Shown in pieces: positions 32,411 through 40,688 of a stretch of 64,000 nt of DNA. A program made the position numbers and the translations under genes. A model generated the notes under the pieces. It had not been told where the DNA came from. It did not search any database and saw only the letters and a list, made by a program, of their open reading frames with translations. Numbering within the stretch: position 1 is the first letter of the stretch; each line of letters begins with the position of its first letter. The DNA is from CAZWKX01 sp964614095 (GTDB taxonomy: Bacteria > Actinomycetota > Acidimicrobiia > Spongiisociales > UBA11373). The DNA is taken from the NCBI GenBank assembly GCA_964614095.1, contig CAZTJO010000005.1:24856-88855 (forward strand), read 5' to 3'.

Positions 32411-33403
32411 GTGCCGGCTAACTCCACCACCGTGGAGGCAGCGGGCCGCCTGGTTCGCCTCACCAGCCCCGACAAGCTGCTGTTTCCCGATCAAGGCTGG
32501 ACCAAACTCCAGGTGGTCGGCCATTATCTGGCCTGCGCCCCCGGAGCGGTCCGCGCCGTCAAAAGGCGCCCGTGCAGCCTGAAACGGTGGCCCGACGGCG
32601 TCGGCGCCGAGCCCTTCTTCACCAAACGAGCCCCTTCCACCATACGAACCACCGTCGACGTGCGATTTCCCTCAGCGCGCTCCGGCCGTATGGCCACGGT
32701 CGACGACGCCTCGGACATCGTCGAGCAGGTGCAGCTCGGCTGCATCGACCTGAATCCCTGGGCCAGCAGAGCAGAACGGCTCGACCACCCCGACGAGTTG
32801 CGTCTGGACCTCGACCCCACAGAGGGCTTCAATCTCGACGATTGCAGACAGGTCGCCGCAGTCTGCAGATCGGTGCTCGGCGAGCACGGTCTGCGCGGAT
32901 GGCCCAAGACGTCCGGATCCCGCGGCATTCACATCTGCGTGCGAATCCGGCCCGAGTGGACCTTTTTGCTGGTCCGGCGGGCCGTGCTCGCCCTCGCTCG
33001 TGAGGTAGAGCGCCGTCTGCCCGGCCTCGCCACCACAGCCTGGTGGAAGGAGGAGCGCCGCGGCGTATTCATCGACTACAACCAGAACGCTCCCGACAAA
33101 ACTGTGGCCAGTGCCTACAGCCTGCGCCACACCGGCCTCGTCTCCACACCCTTCGACTGGGATGAGCTCGACACCATCGATCCCGCCGAGATGACACTCG
33201 AAGGGTTCCGAATCCGCTGGGACCAGGTGGGTGATCTCACCAATGGCATCGACGAGGCAGAGGGCGATCTCTCCGGCCTCCTGGAAATGGTGCGCGCCGA
33301 CGAACGGCATGGCCTGGGCGACGCACCCTGGCCTCCGCACTATCCGAAGCAGCCCGATGAGCCGCCCCGTGTCACGCCGTCCAAACGCCGCAGCCCGGAC
33401 TAG
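32411..33403 (+). CDS. LigD-type NHEJ polymerase (PolDom)
   Basis: The 330-aa protein is a stand-alone LigD polymerase/primase domain that fills gaps and adds nucleotides at broken DNA ends. It has DKLLFPDQGWTK, HYL, RRPCSLKRWPDGV, FFTKRAP, then the catalytic ELRLDLDPTEGF (Asp-x-Asp), GWPKTSGSRGIHICV and RRGVFIDYNQNAPDKTVASAYSLR, the standard motif order of the archaeo-eukaryotic primase fold in LigD. The start is GTG 32411 after GGAGG (32401-32405). The ligase partner gene is 1.4 kb away on the other strand; Ku is not in the window. Confidence 0.93.
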   Translation: MPANSTTVEAAGRLVRLTSPDKLLFPDQGWTKLQVVGHYLACAPGAVRAVKRRPCSLKRWPDGVGAEPFFTKRAPSTIRTTVDVRFPSARSGRMATVDDASDIVEQVQLGCIDLNPWASRAERLDHPDELRLDLDPTEGFNLDDCRQVAAVCRSVLGEHGLRGWPKTSGSRGIHICVRIRPEWTFLLVRRAVLALAREVERRLPGLATTAWWKEERRGVFIDYNQNAPDKTVASAYSLRHTGLVSTPFDWDELDTIDPAEMTLEGFRIRWDQVGDLTNGIDEAEGDLSGLLEMVRADERHGLGDAPWPPHYPKQPDEPPRVTPSKRRSPD

Positions 33404-34746
33404 GCGGTCGGGTCGAGCACCCGCCCCAGAAAGAGCACGGTCCCGGTTTCGCGGTCGTACAGCGAGAACAGGAAAGGCCGGTCGATCTGCAAGTCGACAC
33501 CCTCCAGCGGCGCAGCCGCTAAATCCATGATGACGGCGGTGGCTGCCGCCGCTTCCGTGCCCGCCTCGTCGACCGAGATGAATGCCTCATGCACCACCGC
33601 CGAGATGAAAAGACGGTCCTCGATTGTCATGCCGGAAAAATCGGCAGCCCCAGAGTCCAGCGCCAGCGGCATTCCCAGCTCCCGCAGCATGTCGGCCATG
33701 CTCGCCCTGGTGCTGAACTCGAACTTGGGAAGCCCCAGATCCACTCCTGTTGGAGCAAGGCCGGAGACGACCTCATCGAAGAGCCCGCCCTCAACCAGCG
33801 CCTCCACCTCCGCAAAACGTCCGGCATCCGGCACCAGGAACACCATGGCCAGCTCTTCCCCTACGTAGGGCAGCTCCACCGCCTGCCAGCCGTCGCCTTC
33901 GGTATAGGGGAGCCATGCCTCACCGTCGTGTATCACCGTGGCGTTCACCTGAGTGCCGTCAAGCAGGGTGAACGGAGCGTCCCAGGTGTCGTTGGGATCA
34001 AACGTCGACTCCCAGCTGGCATCCAGATAGACGGCATTGGTGATCACCAGCCGGGTCAGGGGGGAAAGCAGGCCTCCCGGAATGAGTTCGGTGATGCGGT
34101 CGTTGGTCTCGTCCGCCACCCAGGCGTTGATGGTCTGCCTGGCCTGCTCGGCGGCGCCGACATAGTCGACGATGCGCATCCCGGCGTCGTAGTCCTCAGC
34201 GAGGAGATCCAAGAACGCCGGCTCAAAACCAAAACCCTCCTGGCCCCAGAGAGTGTTGGCGACGGACAGCTCAACCTTGCGTTCTTCCCCGTCGGGGCCG
34301 GGCTCCTCCCGCCGATTGCGCGATGCCAGGAGCTGATCGAGGCTGTTGAAGGCGGCATGGAGAGATTCATCATCGAGATCAAAGTGGAACACAGCGGCCA
34401 TCTCTTCGGCCGTCTCCCCGCGAGCGCCGGCGTACGCCATGGCCAATGCCAGCCGCACGCTCACCGGCGAGAAGACGACGTTGCCGTCTTCGTGGCCCAC
34501 CAGCCACGAGTAGGCGTCGACGGCAAAGGCCCGGTTGCCCGCGGCCAGCGCGGCAACATCTGCAGCAGGTGCATCGGCGGCGTGTCGCTCCGCGTCGGAG
34601 GCTATGTAGCCAATGCCTTCGGTCGATACCGCGTCGGTTGTGCTGGTCGCCTCCGATGTGGTCGACCCGGCGGAACCGCCGTCTGAACAGGCGACCACCA
34701 CCACGGTCAGTCCCACCAGAACAATGAGCAGAGATCTGGCGCGCAT
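33400..34746 (-). CDS. Serpin lipoprotein (inhibitory-type)
   Basis: The 448-aa protein begins with a lipoprotein signal (MRARSLLIVLVGLTVVVVAC, lipobox VVAC, Cys20) and a Ser/Thr-rich linker, followed by a full serpin domain (about 65-448): NVVFSPVSVRLALAMAYAGARGETAEEMA, NTLWGQEGF, INAWVADETNDRITELI and VITNAVYLDASW. The reactive-centre loop hinge is EAGTEAAAATAV, matching the consensus for inhibitory serpins, and the C-terminal DRPFLFSLYDRETGTVLFLGRVLDP is intact. ATG 34746 has a perfect GGAGG six bases upstream. It would inhibit serine or cysteine proteases at the cell surface. It sits between the NHEJ polymerase and ligase genes. Confidence 0.93.
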   Translation of the reverse strand: MRARSLLIVLVGLTVVVVACSDGGSAGSTTSEATSTTDAVSTEGIGYIASDAERHAADAPAADVAALAAGNRAFAVDAYSWLVGHEDGNVVFSPVSVRLALAMAYAGARGETAEEMAAVFHFDLDDESLHAAFNSLDQLLASRNRREEPGPDGEERKVELSVANTLWGQEGFGFEPAFLDLLAEDYDAGMRIVDYVGAAEQARQTINAWVADETNDRITELIPGGLLSPLTRLVITNAVYLDASWESTFDPNDTWDAPFTLLDGTQVNATVIHDGEAWLPYTEGDGWQAVELPYVGEELAMVFLVPDAGRFAEVEALVEGGLFDEVVSGLAPTGVDLGLPKFEFSTRASMADMLRELGMPLALDSGAADFSGMTIEDRLFISAVVHEAFISVDEAGTEAAAATAVIMDLAAAPLEGVDLQIDRPFLFSLYDRETGTVLFLGRVLDPTA

Positions 34747-34798
34747 ACGTCTCCTCCAGTTCATCCTAAGACGCCCAGCCATGCCGACCCGGTTCCCA

Positions 34799-35821
34799 TC
34801 ATCTCTGCACCACCGCCGAGAATCCCGCTCCGCCGGCGTGCCACAGCTGATCCGTAGTGCAGGCGGCCGGGTCCTTGTCCCGTCTCCAGCGCTCGAACCG
34901 AGTGCCATGGCGGAAGCGGCCCGCAGTCACCTGGTCGTAGGAGACCTGGACCACAAGCTGCGGCTCCACCGCCGTCCAGGAAGGGTCGCCGCCGCTCCAC
35001 CGGCTCTCCATCCCCGGACGGCGTGCCGCCGGGCCAAACGGGTCCGCTCCCTCCACCTCCTGCAGTGTTCCCAGCAGCGTCCGGCGCTCTTCGTCGCCAA
35101 ACCCAGAGCAATGCCCGACGTAGTGGAGCTGCCCTTGGGGGTCGTAAAGCCCCAGGAGAATTGAGCCCACACGATCCCCCTCCTTGTGCAGCCGGTAGCC
35201 CGCCACGACGCAGTCGACGTCGTGACGACGCTTCACCTTCACCATCTCCCTCGTTCCCTCCCGGTAAGCGGCATCGATCCGTTTGGCCACGATGCCGTCG
35301 CAGCCGGCGGTCTCGAACGTCCTGAACCAGTTCAGTGCAGTGTCACGCTCAGCCGTCGAAGGCGTCAGATGCCACGGCTCCGCCAGAGCGCCGAGGAGCC
35401 CGACAAGCTCGGCGCGGCGATGGTGAAACGGTGCCGGCCGAAGATCTTCACCGCGCAGGGCCAGCAGATCGAAGGCGACCAGCCGAGCCGGGATCTGCCG
35501 TGACAGCGCCTCGATGCGGCTGCCGGCAGGGTGGATCCTCGTCTGCAAGGCCGCAAAATCCAGCCGATCGCCCACCACAACAACAACCTCCCCATCGACA
35601 ACCGTGCCTTGGGGCAGGCAACGCAGCGATTCCGCCAACTCGGGGAAGTACCGAAGGAGCGGCTTGCAGTTGCGACTGTCGAGGCGGACTTCGTCGCTCC
35701 AGGCGACGGCACGGAATCCGTCCCATTTCGGTTCGAACCACCATCCGTCATCGACCGGAAGCGTCTCCCGAACTCGCGCCTCCATCGGAGTCACCGGTGG
35801 GTCAAAGGGCCAGAGCGCCAT
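34799..35821 (-). CDS. ATP-dependent DNA ligase, LigC/LigD type
   Basis: The 340-aa enzyme seals nicks, probably in NHEJ or repair. The adenylation motif is FEPKWDGFRAV (Lys nucleophile, about residue 32), followed by RLDSRNCK, VVDGEVVVV, and FDLLALRGEDL, then DGIVAKR and MVKVKR (motifs IV and V). The C-terminal oligonucleotide-binding domain ends with RFRHGTRFERWRRDKDPAACTTDQL. It lacks a nuclease domain. The start is ATG 35821. The divergent polymerase gene across the serpin provides a matching activity, so the pair resembles a split LigD. Confidence 0.92.
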   Translation of the reverse strand: MALWPFDPPVTPMEARVRETLPVDDGWWFEPKWDGFRAVAWSDEVRLDSRNCKPLLRYFPELAESLRCLPQGTVVDGEVVVVVGDRLDFAALQTRIHPAGSRIEALSRQIPARLVAFDLLALRGEDLRPAPFHHRRAELVGLLGALAEPWHLTPSTAERDTALNWFRTFETAGCDGIVAKRIDAAYREGTREMVKVKRRHDVDCVVAGYRLHKEGDRVGSILLGLYDPQGQLHYVGHCSGFGDEERRTLLGTLQEVEGADPFGPAARRPGMESRWSGGDPSWTAVEPQLVVQVSYDQVTAGRFRHGTRFERWRRDKDPAACTTDQLWHAGGAGFSAVVQR

Positions 35822-35970
35822 GGGCCGAGGTTAGGTGTATCCGCTCGGGCTAATCCGTACCTGGCTCGATACCGGTCGTGCCCGCACTGCATTCCCCCCG
35901 CCGCATTACCCTGGCCGCTCGTCATGTTTCCACCCCCAGCCTCAAGCCTCAAAACTCCAAAAGACCCACG

Positions 35971-36744
35971 ATGATCGGCATCTTCGACTCCGGTGTGGGT
36001 GGACTCTCCGTGTTCAGTGATATCCGCCACCTCCTCCCTGAAGCCGATCTCGTCTACCTGGCCGATCAAGCCGCCGCTCCCTACGGCGAACGTTCACTCG
36101 ATGAGGTGCGCCGGATCGCCGCCGAAGTCACTGCACACCTGGTCTTTCTCGGCGCAACCCAGGTGGTCATCGCCTGCAACACCGCGTCGGCAGCCGCCCT
36201 CGACCACCTTCGGCAGCGGCACCCGGAGCTGACGATTGTGGGCATGGAGCCGGCGGTGAAGCCGGCCGCATCGGTGACCAGCTCCGGCGTGGTTGGAGTA
36301 CTCGCCACACCGGCCACCTTCCAGGCCACCGTCTTCGACAGCCTCGTCGATCGATTCGCCGCCGGCGTCACCGTCATCCCCAGACCCTGTCCCGGCCTGG
36401 CCCAGCTGGTGGAAGACGGCGACCTCGAGACGGCACGGCAGGAAGCCGCCGGCCATGTGGGCGCTCTCGTCGCCTTCGGCGCCGATACCGTCGTGCTCGG
36501 CTGCACCCACTACACCTTTCTGGCCGCCGACATTGGCGCCGCCTTTCCCGATGTCACCGTGATCGACCCGGCACCCGCCGTCGCCCGCCAGGCTGCCCGA
36601 GTCAGCCCATCGCCGATCGGAGCAGCAGCCACCACCTACCTGGCCACAGGCGATCCCGACGTCTTCTCTGCCAAGGCGAGCCCTCTGCTCGGCATCCCCA
36701 TCCGGACCGAAGGCATTCGCCTCGCCGATAGGCCGACCTCGTGA
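35971..36744 (+). CDS. murI: Glutamate racemase
   Basis: The 257-aa enzyme converts L- to D-glutamate for peptidoglycan. The catalytic cysteines are in VIACNTASAAALD (about 66-75) and VVLGCTHYTFL (about 177-187). The N-terminal IGIFDSGVGGLSVF and YLADQAAAPYGERS are family hallmarks. ATG 35971 begins directly at MIGIFDSGVGG; the frame open upstream has no family similarity. No clear ribosome-binding site is visible (the leader is A/C-rich), which fits a leaderless or weak start. It ends 152 bases before dnaK. Confidence 0.95.
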   Translation: MIGIFDSGVGGLSVFSDIRHLLPEADLVYLADQAAAPYGERSLDEVRRIAAEVTAHLVFLGATQVVIACNTASAAALDHLRQRHPELTIVGMEPAVKPAASVTSSGVVGVLATPATFQATVFDSLVDRFAAGVTVIPRPCPGLAQLVEDGDLETARQEAAGHVGALVAFGADTVVLGCTHYTFLAADIGAAFPDVTVIDPAPAVARQAARVSPSPIGAAATTYLATGDPDVFSAKASPLLGIPIRTEGIRLADRPTS

Positions 36745-36801
36745 GTGCCGGGTCCCGGGCGCATGAGCCCTGGCTCGACGGCAGGTTCCAGAAGAACACC
36801 G

Positions 36802-36834
36802 GGAATTGATAAGACCCGACTCAAGTTATAAACT
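36802..36834 (+). promoter_or_regulatory. SigH/SigR-type promoter overlapping a HAIR-like HspR operator
   Basis: GGAAT (36802-36806) and GTT (36825-36827) are separated by exactly 18 bases, matching the actinobacterial SigH/SigR consensus GGAA[T/C]-N18-19-GTT. The same stretch holds ATTGATA-N7-ACTCAAG (36805-36825), which fits the HAIR consensus CTTGAGT-N7-ACTCAAG at 11 of 14 positions with the correct spacing and a perfect right half. A housekeeping-like TTGATA-N17-TAAACT (36806-36834) also overlaps. HspR, encoded at the operon end, is the expected repressor. Confidence 0.72.
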
Positions 36835-36896
36835 GTGAACACGCTAAGGAAGTACACAAACCTGCCGCGCCAGCGCGGTGAACATCAAGGAGACCC

Positions 36897-38723
36897 ATGT
36901 CCCGAGCAATAGGCATCGACCTGGGCACGACAAACAGCGTCGCCGCCGTCTACGAAGGTGGCGAGCCGACGATCATCACCAACGCCGAAGGCAACCGCAC
37001 CACTCCGTCGGTTGTGGCCTTCTCCAAGACCGGAGAGGTACTTGTCGGAGAAGTGGCCAAGCGCCAGGCAATCACCAATCCCGGCCGCACCGTGCGCTCG
37101 GTCAAGCGCCACATGGGGACCGATTGGTCAGTCACGATCGACGACAGGGATTACACATCTCAGGAGATCAGCGCCCGCATCCTCATGAAGCTGAAGCGGG
37201 ACGCCGAGGCATATCTCGGCACCGAGGTGACCCAAGCCGTCATCACGGTGCCCGCCTACTTCGGCGACGCCCAACGCCAGGCGACAAAAGAGGCCGGGGA
37301 GATCGCCGGCCTCGAGGTCCTCCGCATCATCAACGAGCCCACGGCCGCCTCGCTGGCCTACGGCCTCGACAAGGGCGGCCAAGACCAGACCATCCTCGTT
37401 TTCGACCTCGGCGGCGGCACCTTCGATGTTTCCGTGCTGGAGATCGGTGAAGGTGTCTTTGAGGTCAAGTCCACCAGCGGCAACACCCAGCTCGGCGGTG
37501 ACGACTGGGACGAACGCATCATCGAATGGCTCGTCAAGGAGTTCAAGAACGAGCACGGCGTGGATCTTTCCGCCGATCCCATGGCGGAGCAGCGCCTCAA
37601 AGACGCTGCCGAGAAGGCCAAAATCGAACTGTCCACGGTGACCGATACCGAGATCAATCTGCCCTTTGTCACCGCGACCTCCGAAGGGCCGCTCCATCTC
37701 CTCAAGACGCTGACCCGGTCCGAGTTCATGAAGATGACCGAGGACCTGGTGCAGAAGACGGTGGCCCCGTTCCACCAGGCGATCAAGGACGCCAAAATCG
37801 ACATCTCCGAAATCGATCACGTGATCCTCGTGGGCGGTTCCACCCGTATGCCCGCCGTCCAGGAACTTGTGAAGGAGATGACGGGCAAAGACGCGCACAA
37901 GGGTGTCAACCCCGACGAGGTTGTGGCTGCGGGCGCCGCCCTTCAAGCCGGCGTGCTCAAGGGACAGGTGAAGGACATCCTTCTGCTCGATGTCACCCCG
38001 CTCACCCTCGGGATCGAGACCATGGGCGGCGTCTTCACCAAGATGATCGAGCGCAACACGACCATCCCCACACGCCGCTCCGAGATCTTCACCACGGCGG
38101 CGGACGGCCAGCCCGAGGTCGAGGTCCATGTGCTGCAGGGCGAGCGCGGCATGGCGTCCGACAACAAGTCCCTGGGCCGCTTCAATCTCACCGACATCCC
38201 TCCGGCTCCGCGCGGTGTCCCCCAGATCGAAGTCACATTCGACATAGACGCCAACGGCATTGTCTCGGTCTCGGCCAAAGACCTGGGCACCGGCAAAGAG
38301 CAGCAGATCACCATCACCGGTGGCACCGCCCTGCCCCGAGATGACATCGATCGCATGATCCAGGACGCCGAGACACACGCAAACGAAGACCAAACCCGGC
38401 GCGAGACCGCCGAAGCCCGCAACCAGGCCGACCATGTCGTCTATCAGACCGAGAAGATGCTCGGCGAGTATGGAGATAAGGTCGGCGCCGATGAGAAGAC
38501 ACAAATCGAGGCGAAGATCGAAGAGTTGCGCACGGTGCTCAAGGACACGAGCGCCTCGGCCTCCAGCCTGCGAAGTGCCACCGACGGCCTCCTCACCGCC
38601 TCCCAGGTGCTCGGCCAGCGCATCTATGAAGCGGCACAGACCGATGCTGCCGGCTCCAGCGAGAGTGACGGCGGCGACGACGTCGTCGAAGCCGAGATTG
38701 TTGAGGAGGGTGACAACTCGTGA
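36897..38723 (+). CDS. dnaK: Chaperone DnaK (Hsp70)
   Basis: The 608-aa chaperone has the complete Hsp70 architecture: actin-like ATPase (about 1-365; AIGIDLGTTNS, VPAYFGDAQRQATK, IFDLGGGTFDVSVL-type phosphate loops, VGGSTRMP), a substrate-binding domain (about 370-490; DVTPLTLGIETMGG), and a helical lid ending in a Asp/Glu-rich tail. ATG 36897 is preceded by AAGGAG (36888-36892). It is the first gene of the dnaK-grpE-dnaJ-hspR operon; grpE overlaps its stop by four bases (GTGA). The promoter has SigH/SigR and HAIR-like elements. Confidence 0.98.
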   Translation: MSRAIGIDLGTTNSVAAVYEGGEPTIITNAEGNRTTPSVVAFSKTGEVLVGEVAKRQAITNPGRTVRSVKRHMGTDWSVTIDDRDYTSQEISARILMKLKRDAEAYLGTEVTQAVITVPAYFGDAQRQATKEAGEIAGLEVLRIINEPTAASLAYGLDKGGQDQTILVFDLGGGTFDVSVLEIGEGVFEVKSTSGNTQLGGDDWDERIIEWLVKEFKNEHGVDLSADPMAEQRLKDAAEKAKIELSTVTDTEINLPFVTATSEGPLHLLKTLTRSEFMKMTEDLVQKTVAPFHQAIKDAKIDISEIDHVILVGGSTRMPAVQELVKEMTGKDAHKGVNPDEVVAAGAALQAGVLKGQVKDILLLDVTPLTLGIETMGGVFTKMIERNTTIPTRRSEIFTTAADGQPEVEVHVLQGERGMASDNKSLGRFNLTDIPPAPRGVPQIEVTFDIDANGIVSVSAKDLGTGKEQQITITGGTALPRDDIDRMIQDAETHANEDQTRRETAEARNQADHVVYQTEKMLGEYGDKVGADEKTQIEAKIEELRTVLKDTSASASSLRSATDGLLTASQVLGQRIYEAAQTDAAGSSESDGGDDVVEAEIVEEGDNS

Positions 38724-39316
38724 GCATCGACGACCCCGGCACCGACGAAACGACTGAAGGCGTCCTCGAGCCCATCGACTCCGGTTCGCCGGGAATCGAT
38801 CTGCCCGACGACCTCGAAGAAGCCGTCGTCCTGCTTCTCGACGCTCTCGGCACCGCCCAAAAATCCGCCAATGACTACCTCGACGACCTGCAGCGGCTGG
38901 CCGCCGAGTACGAGAACTACCGCAAACGAATGGAGCGCGAACGCGACGAGATCACGGCGCGCTCCTCGCAGCGGCTCATCGAGGCCCTGTTGCCGGTCCT
39001 CGATTCCTTTGACCATGCCTTCTCCAGAGAAGCCCAGAACGAGCGCGAGACGCAGATCCTCACCGGAGTCCGCGGCACGTATCACCTCCTCATGGACACC
39101 CTTTCCAAGGAAGGGCTGGAGCACATCGCCGCCCTCGGCGAGCCGTTCGACCCCACCGTCCATGAGGCGGTCGCCGGCGGTGGAGACGGTGACCTTGTCG
39201 TCGCAGAGGAACTCCGCTCCGGCTACACCCTGAATGGGCGAGTCCTGCGGGCCGCAATGGTGATGGTGGCGTCACCGCCGGACTCCGCTCCCCCTGAAGG
39301 CGACGAGCAGACGTGA
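38720..39316 (+). CDS. grpE: Nucleotide exchange factor GrpE
   Basis: The 198-aa protein releases ADP from DnaK. It has an acidic, disordered N-terminus (1-30), a long coiled coil (about 35-90; LQRLAAEYENYRKRMERERDEI) and the C-terminal beta-wing (GEPFDPTVHEAVAGGGDGDLVVAEELRSGYTLNGRVLRAAMVMVA), the usual signature. GTG 38720 overlaps the dnaK stop as GTGA, with GGAGGG (38705-38710) upstream. The stop also overlaps dnaJ, so the three are translationally coupled. Confidence 0.96.
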   Translation: MSIDDPGTDETTEGVLEPIDSGSPGIDLPDDLEEAVVLLLDALGTAQKSANDYLDDLQRLAAEYENYRKRMERERDEITARSSQRLIEALLPVLDSFDHAFSREAQNERETQILTGVRGTYHLLMDTLSKEGLEHIAALGEPFDPTVHEAVAGGGDGDLVVAEELRSGYTLNGRVLRAAMVMVASPPDSAPPEGDEQT

Positions 39317-40224
39317 AGCGGGAATGGCTCGAGAAGGACTACTACGAGGCACTCGGGGTGGATCGCGGCGCCTCGGACCGTGACATCACCCACGCCTACC
39401 GCCGCCTCGCCAAGGAGTACCACCCCGATAACAACCCCGGAAACGACAACGCCGAGGAACGATTCAAGGAGATCTCCGAGGCATACGCAGTCCTGTCGAG
39501 CGAACGCGATCAGTACGACCAGACTCGTGAGATGTTCGCCAAGGGCACCTTTGTGGGTGATCCCGGCGGAGGCGCCCAGTACGTGCGCATCGACGACCTC
39601 GGCAATCTGGGTGACCTCTTTGGAGGGGGGCTCTTTGGAGGCCTCGGCGACCTGTTCGGCTCCCGTGGCGCCGGCCCCACCCAGCAGCGCGGCCGCGACC
39701 TGGAGACCGACATCAGCTTGACCTTCCACGAGGCCGTCCAGGGAACAACTCGAACTATCGACACACAACGCGGTGGCCGCAAGACCACGGTGAAGGTCCC
39801 GCCCGGCGTCGGCGACGGGGCGCGCATTCGTTTGCGCGGCAAAGGGGCGCCGGGACCCGCCGGAGGTCCTGCCGGCGATCTCTACGTCCGGGTCCACGTG
39901 GGTACCCATCCCGTGTTCCAGCGCTCCGGCAGAGACTTGAAGGTCACCGTTCCCGTCTCCTATGCCGAGGCCGCACTCGGCGCCGACATTTCGGTGCCGA
40001 CGCTCGACGGAAAGGTGACCGTGCGAGTACCCCCCGGCACCGCTTCGGGCCGCACCTTGCGGGTATCGGGGCGGGGAATCGAGACCTCAAAGGGCCGCGG
40101 CGATCTTCTGGTCACCATCTCCATAGTCGTTCCCGACGAGCTTTCGCCCGAAGCCCACGCTCTCGTCGAGCAGCTGCGCCACCTCGAAAGTGACAAGAAC
40201 CCGCGAGCACACCTGGGGGTGTAG
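39313..40224 (+). CDS. dnaJ: DnaJ/CbpA-type co-chaperone lacking the zinc finger
   Basis: The 303-aa J-protein stimulates DnaK ATPase. The J domain (about 8-72) has the invariant YHPDNNPG (HPD). A Gly/Phe-rich linker follows (GDLFGGGLFGGLGDLFGS, about 99-116), then two beta-barrel client-binding domains (DLETDISLTFHEAVQGTTRTI, GARIRLRGKGAPG..., VRVPPGTASGRTLRVSGRGI). No CxxCxGxG zinc repeats are present, so it is class B (CbpA-like), although it occupies the dnaJ position of the operon. GTG 39313 overlaps the grpE stop (GTGA). Confidence 0.94.
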   Translation: MKREWLEKDYYEALGVDRGASDRDITHAYRRLAKEYHPDNNPGNDNAEERFKEISEAYAVLSSERDQYDQTREMFAKGTFVGDPGGGAQYVRIDDLGNLGDLFGGGLFGGLGDLFGSRGAGPTQQRGRDLETDISLTFHEAVQGTTRTIDTQRGGRKTTVKVPPGVGDGARIRLRGKGAPGPAGGPAGDLYVRVHVGTHPVFQRSGRDLKVTVPVSYAEAALGADISVPTLDGKVTVRVPPGTASGRTLRVSGRGIETSKGRGDLLVTISIVVPDELSPEAHALVEQLRHLESDKNPRAHLGV

Positions 40225-40227
40225 GCC

Positions 40228-40629
40228 ATGCCAAAAGAGTCCAGCGATGCCGTCTACATCATCTCGGTGGCCGCCGAGCTCGCCGGCGTACACCCGCAGA
40301 CGCTCCGCATCTATGAGCGGCGCGGCCTGATCAGGCCCTTCCGCACCCCGGGCGGGACCCGCCGCTACTCGGAGGAGGATCTCGAGCGGCTCGGGATGAT
40401 TCAGGAACTCACCGCCGATGGGGTCAACATCGAAGGCGTGAAATTGATACTCGAGATGCGCGAAGAGATCACCCGCCTCCAGAGGCAGGTATCACGCCTG
40501 CGCCGCCTGCTCGGCGAATCGCAGCAGCACCATCGCACCAGTTCCACTCCTCGGGTCGCCTACGGGCGGATCCGCCGCAACCTGCCCGACCTGCCGAGGC
40601 CTCGCCTCGACGATCTTCTCGAGGAATAG
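40228..40629 (+). CDS. hspR: HspR, MerR-family heat-shock repressor
   Basis: The 133-aa regulator has an N-terminal MerR HTH (YIISVAAELAGVHPQTLRIYERRGLIRPFRTPGGTRRYSEEDLERLGMIQELTADGVNIEGVKLIL) and a coiled-coil dimerisation helix (about 72-92), then a basic/hydrophobic tail. HspR binds HAIR elements with DnaK as co-repressor and shuts off dnaK and clpB operons in Streptomyces and Mycobacterium. It begins three bases after the dnaJ stop, so it is the last gene of the operon and probably autoregulates via the operator at 36.8 kb. Confidence 0.95.
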   Translation: MPKESSDAVYIISVAAELAGVHPQTLRIYERRGLIRPFRTPGGTRRYSEEDLERLGMIQELTADGVNIEGVKLILEMREEITRLQRQVSRLRRLLGESQQHHRTSSTPRVAYGRIRRNLPDLPRPRLDDLLEE

Positions 40630-40662
40630 CCTGTCGCGGCGGTGAAGGCTTGGACTCCAAAT

Positions 40663-40683
40663 CTGCCGGCACAACCCCGGCAG
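40663..40683. terminator. 7-bp hairpin between hspR and mscL
   Basis: CTGCCGG (40663-40669), a seven-base loop, and CCGGCAG (40677-40683) lie between convergent genes and may terminate both. There is no U-tract. Confidence 0.4.
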
Positions 40684-40688
40684 GCGCC

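Noticed and set aside
37128..38504. Long minus-strand open frame opposite dnaK
   Set aside because: Shadow of dnaK created by codon bias; dnaK motifs are unmistakable on the plus strand.
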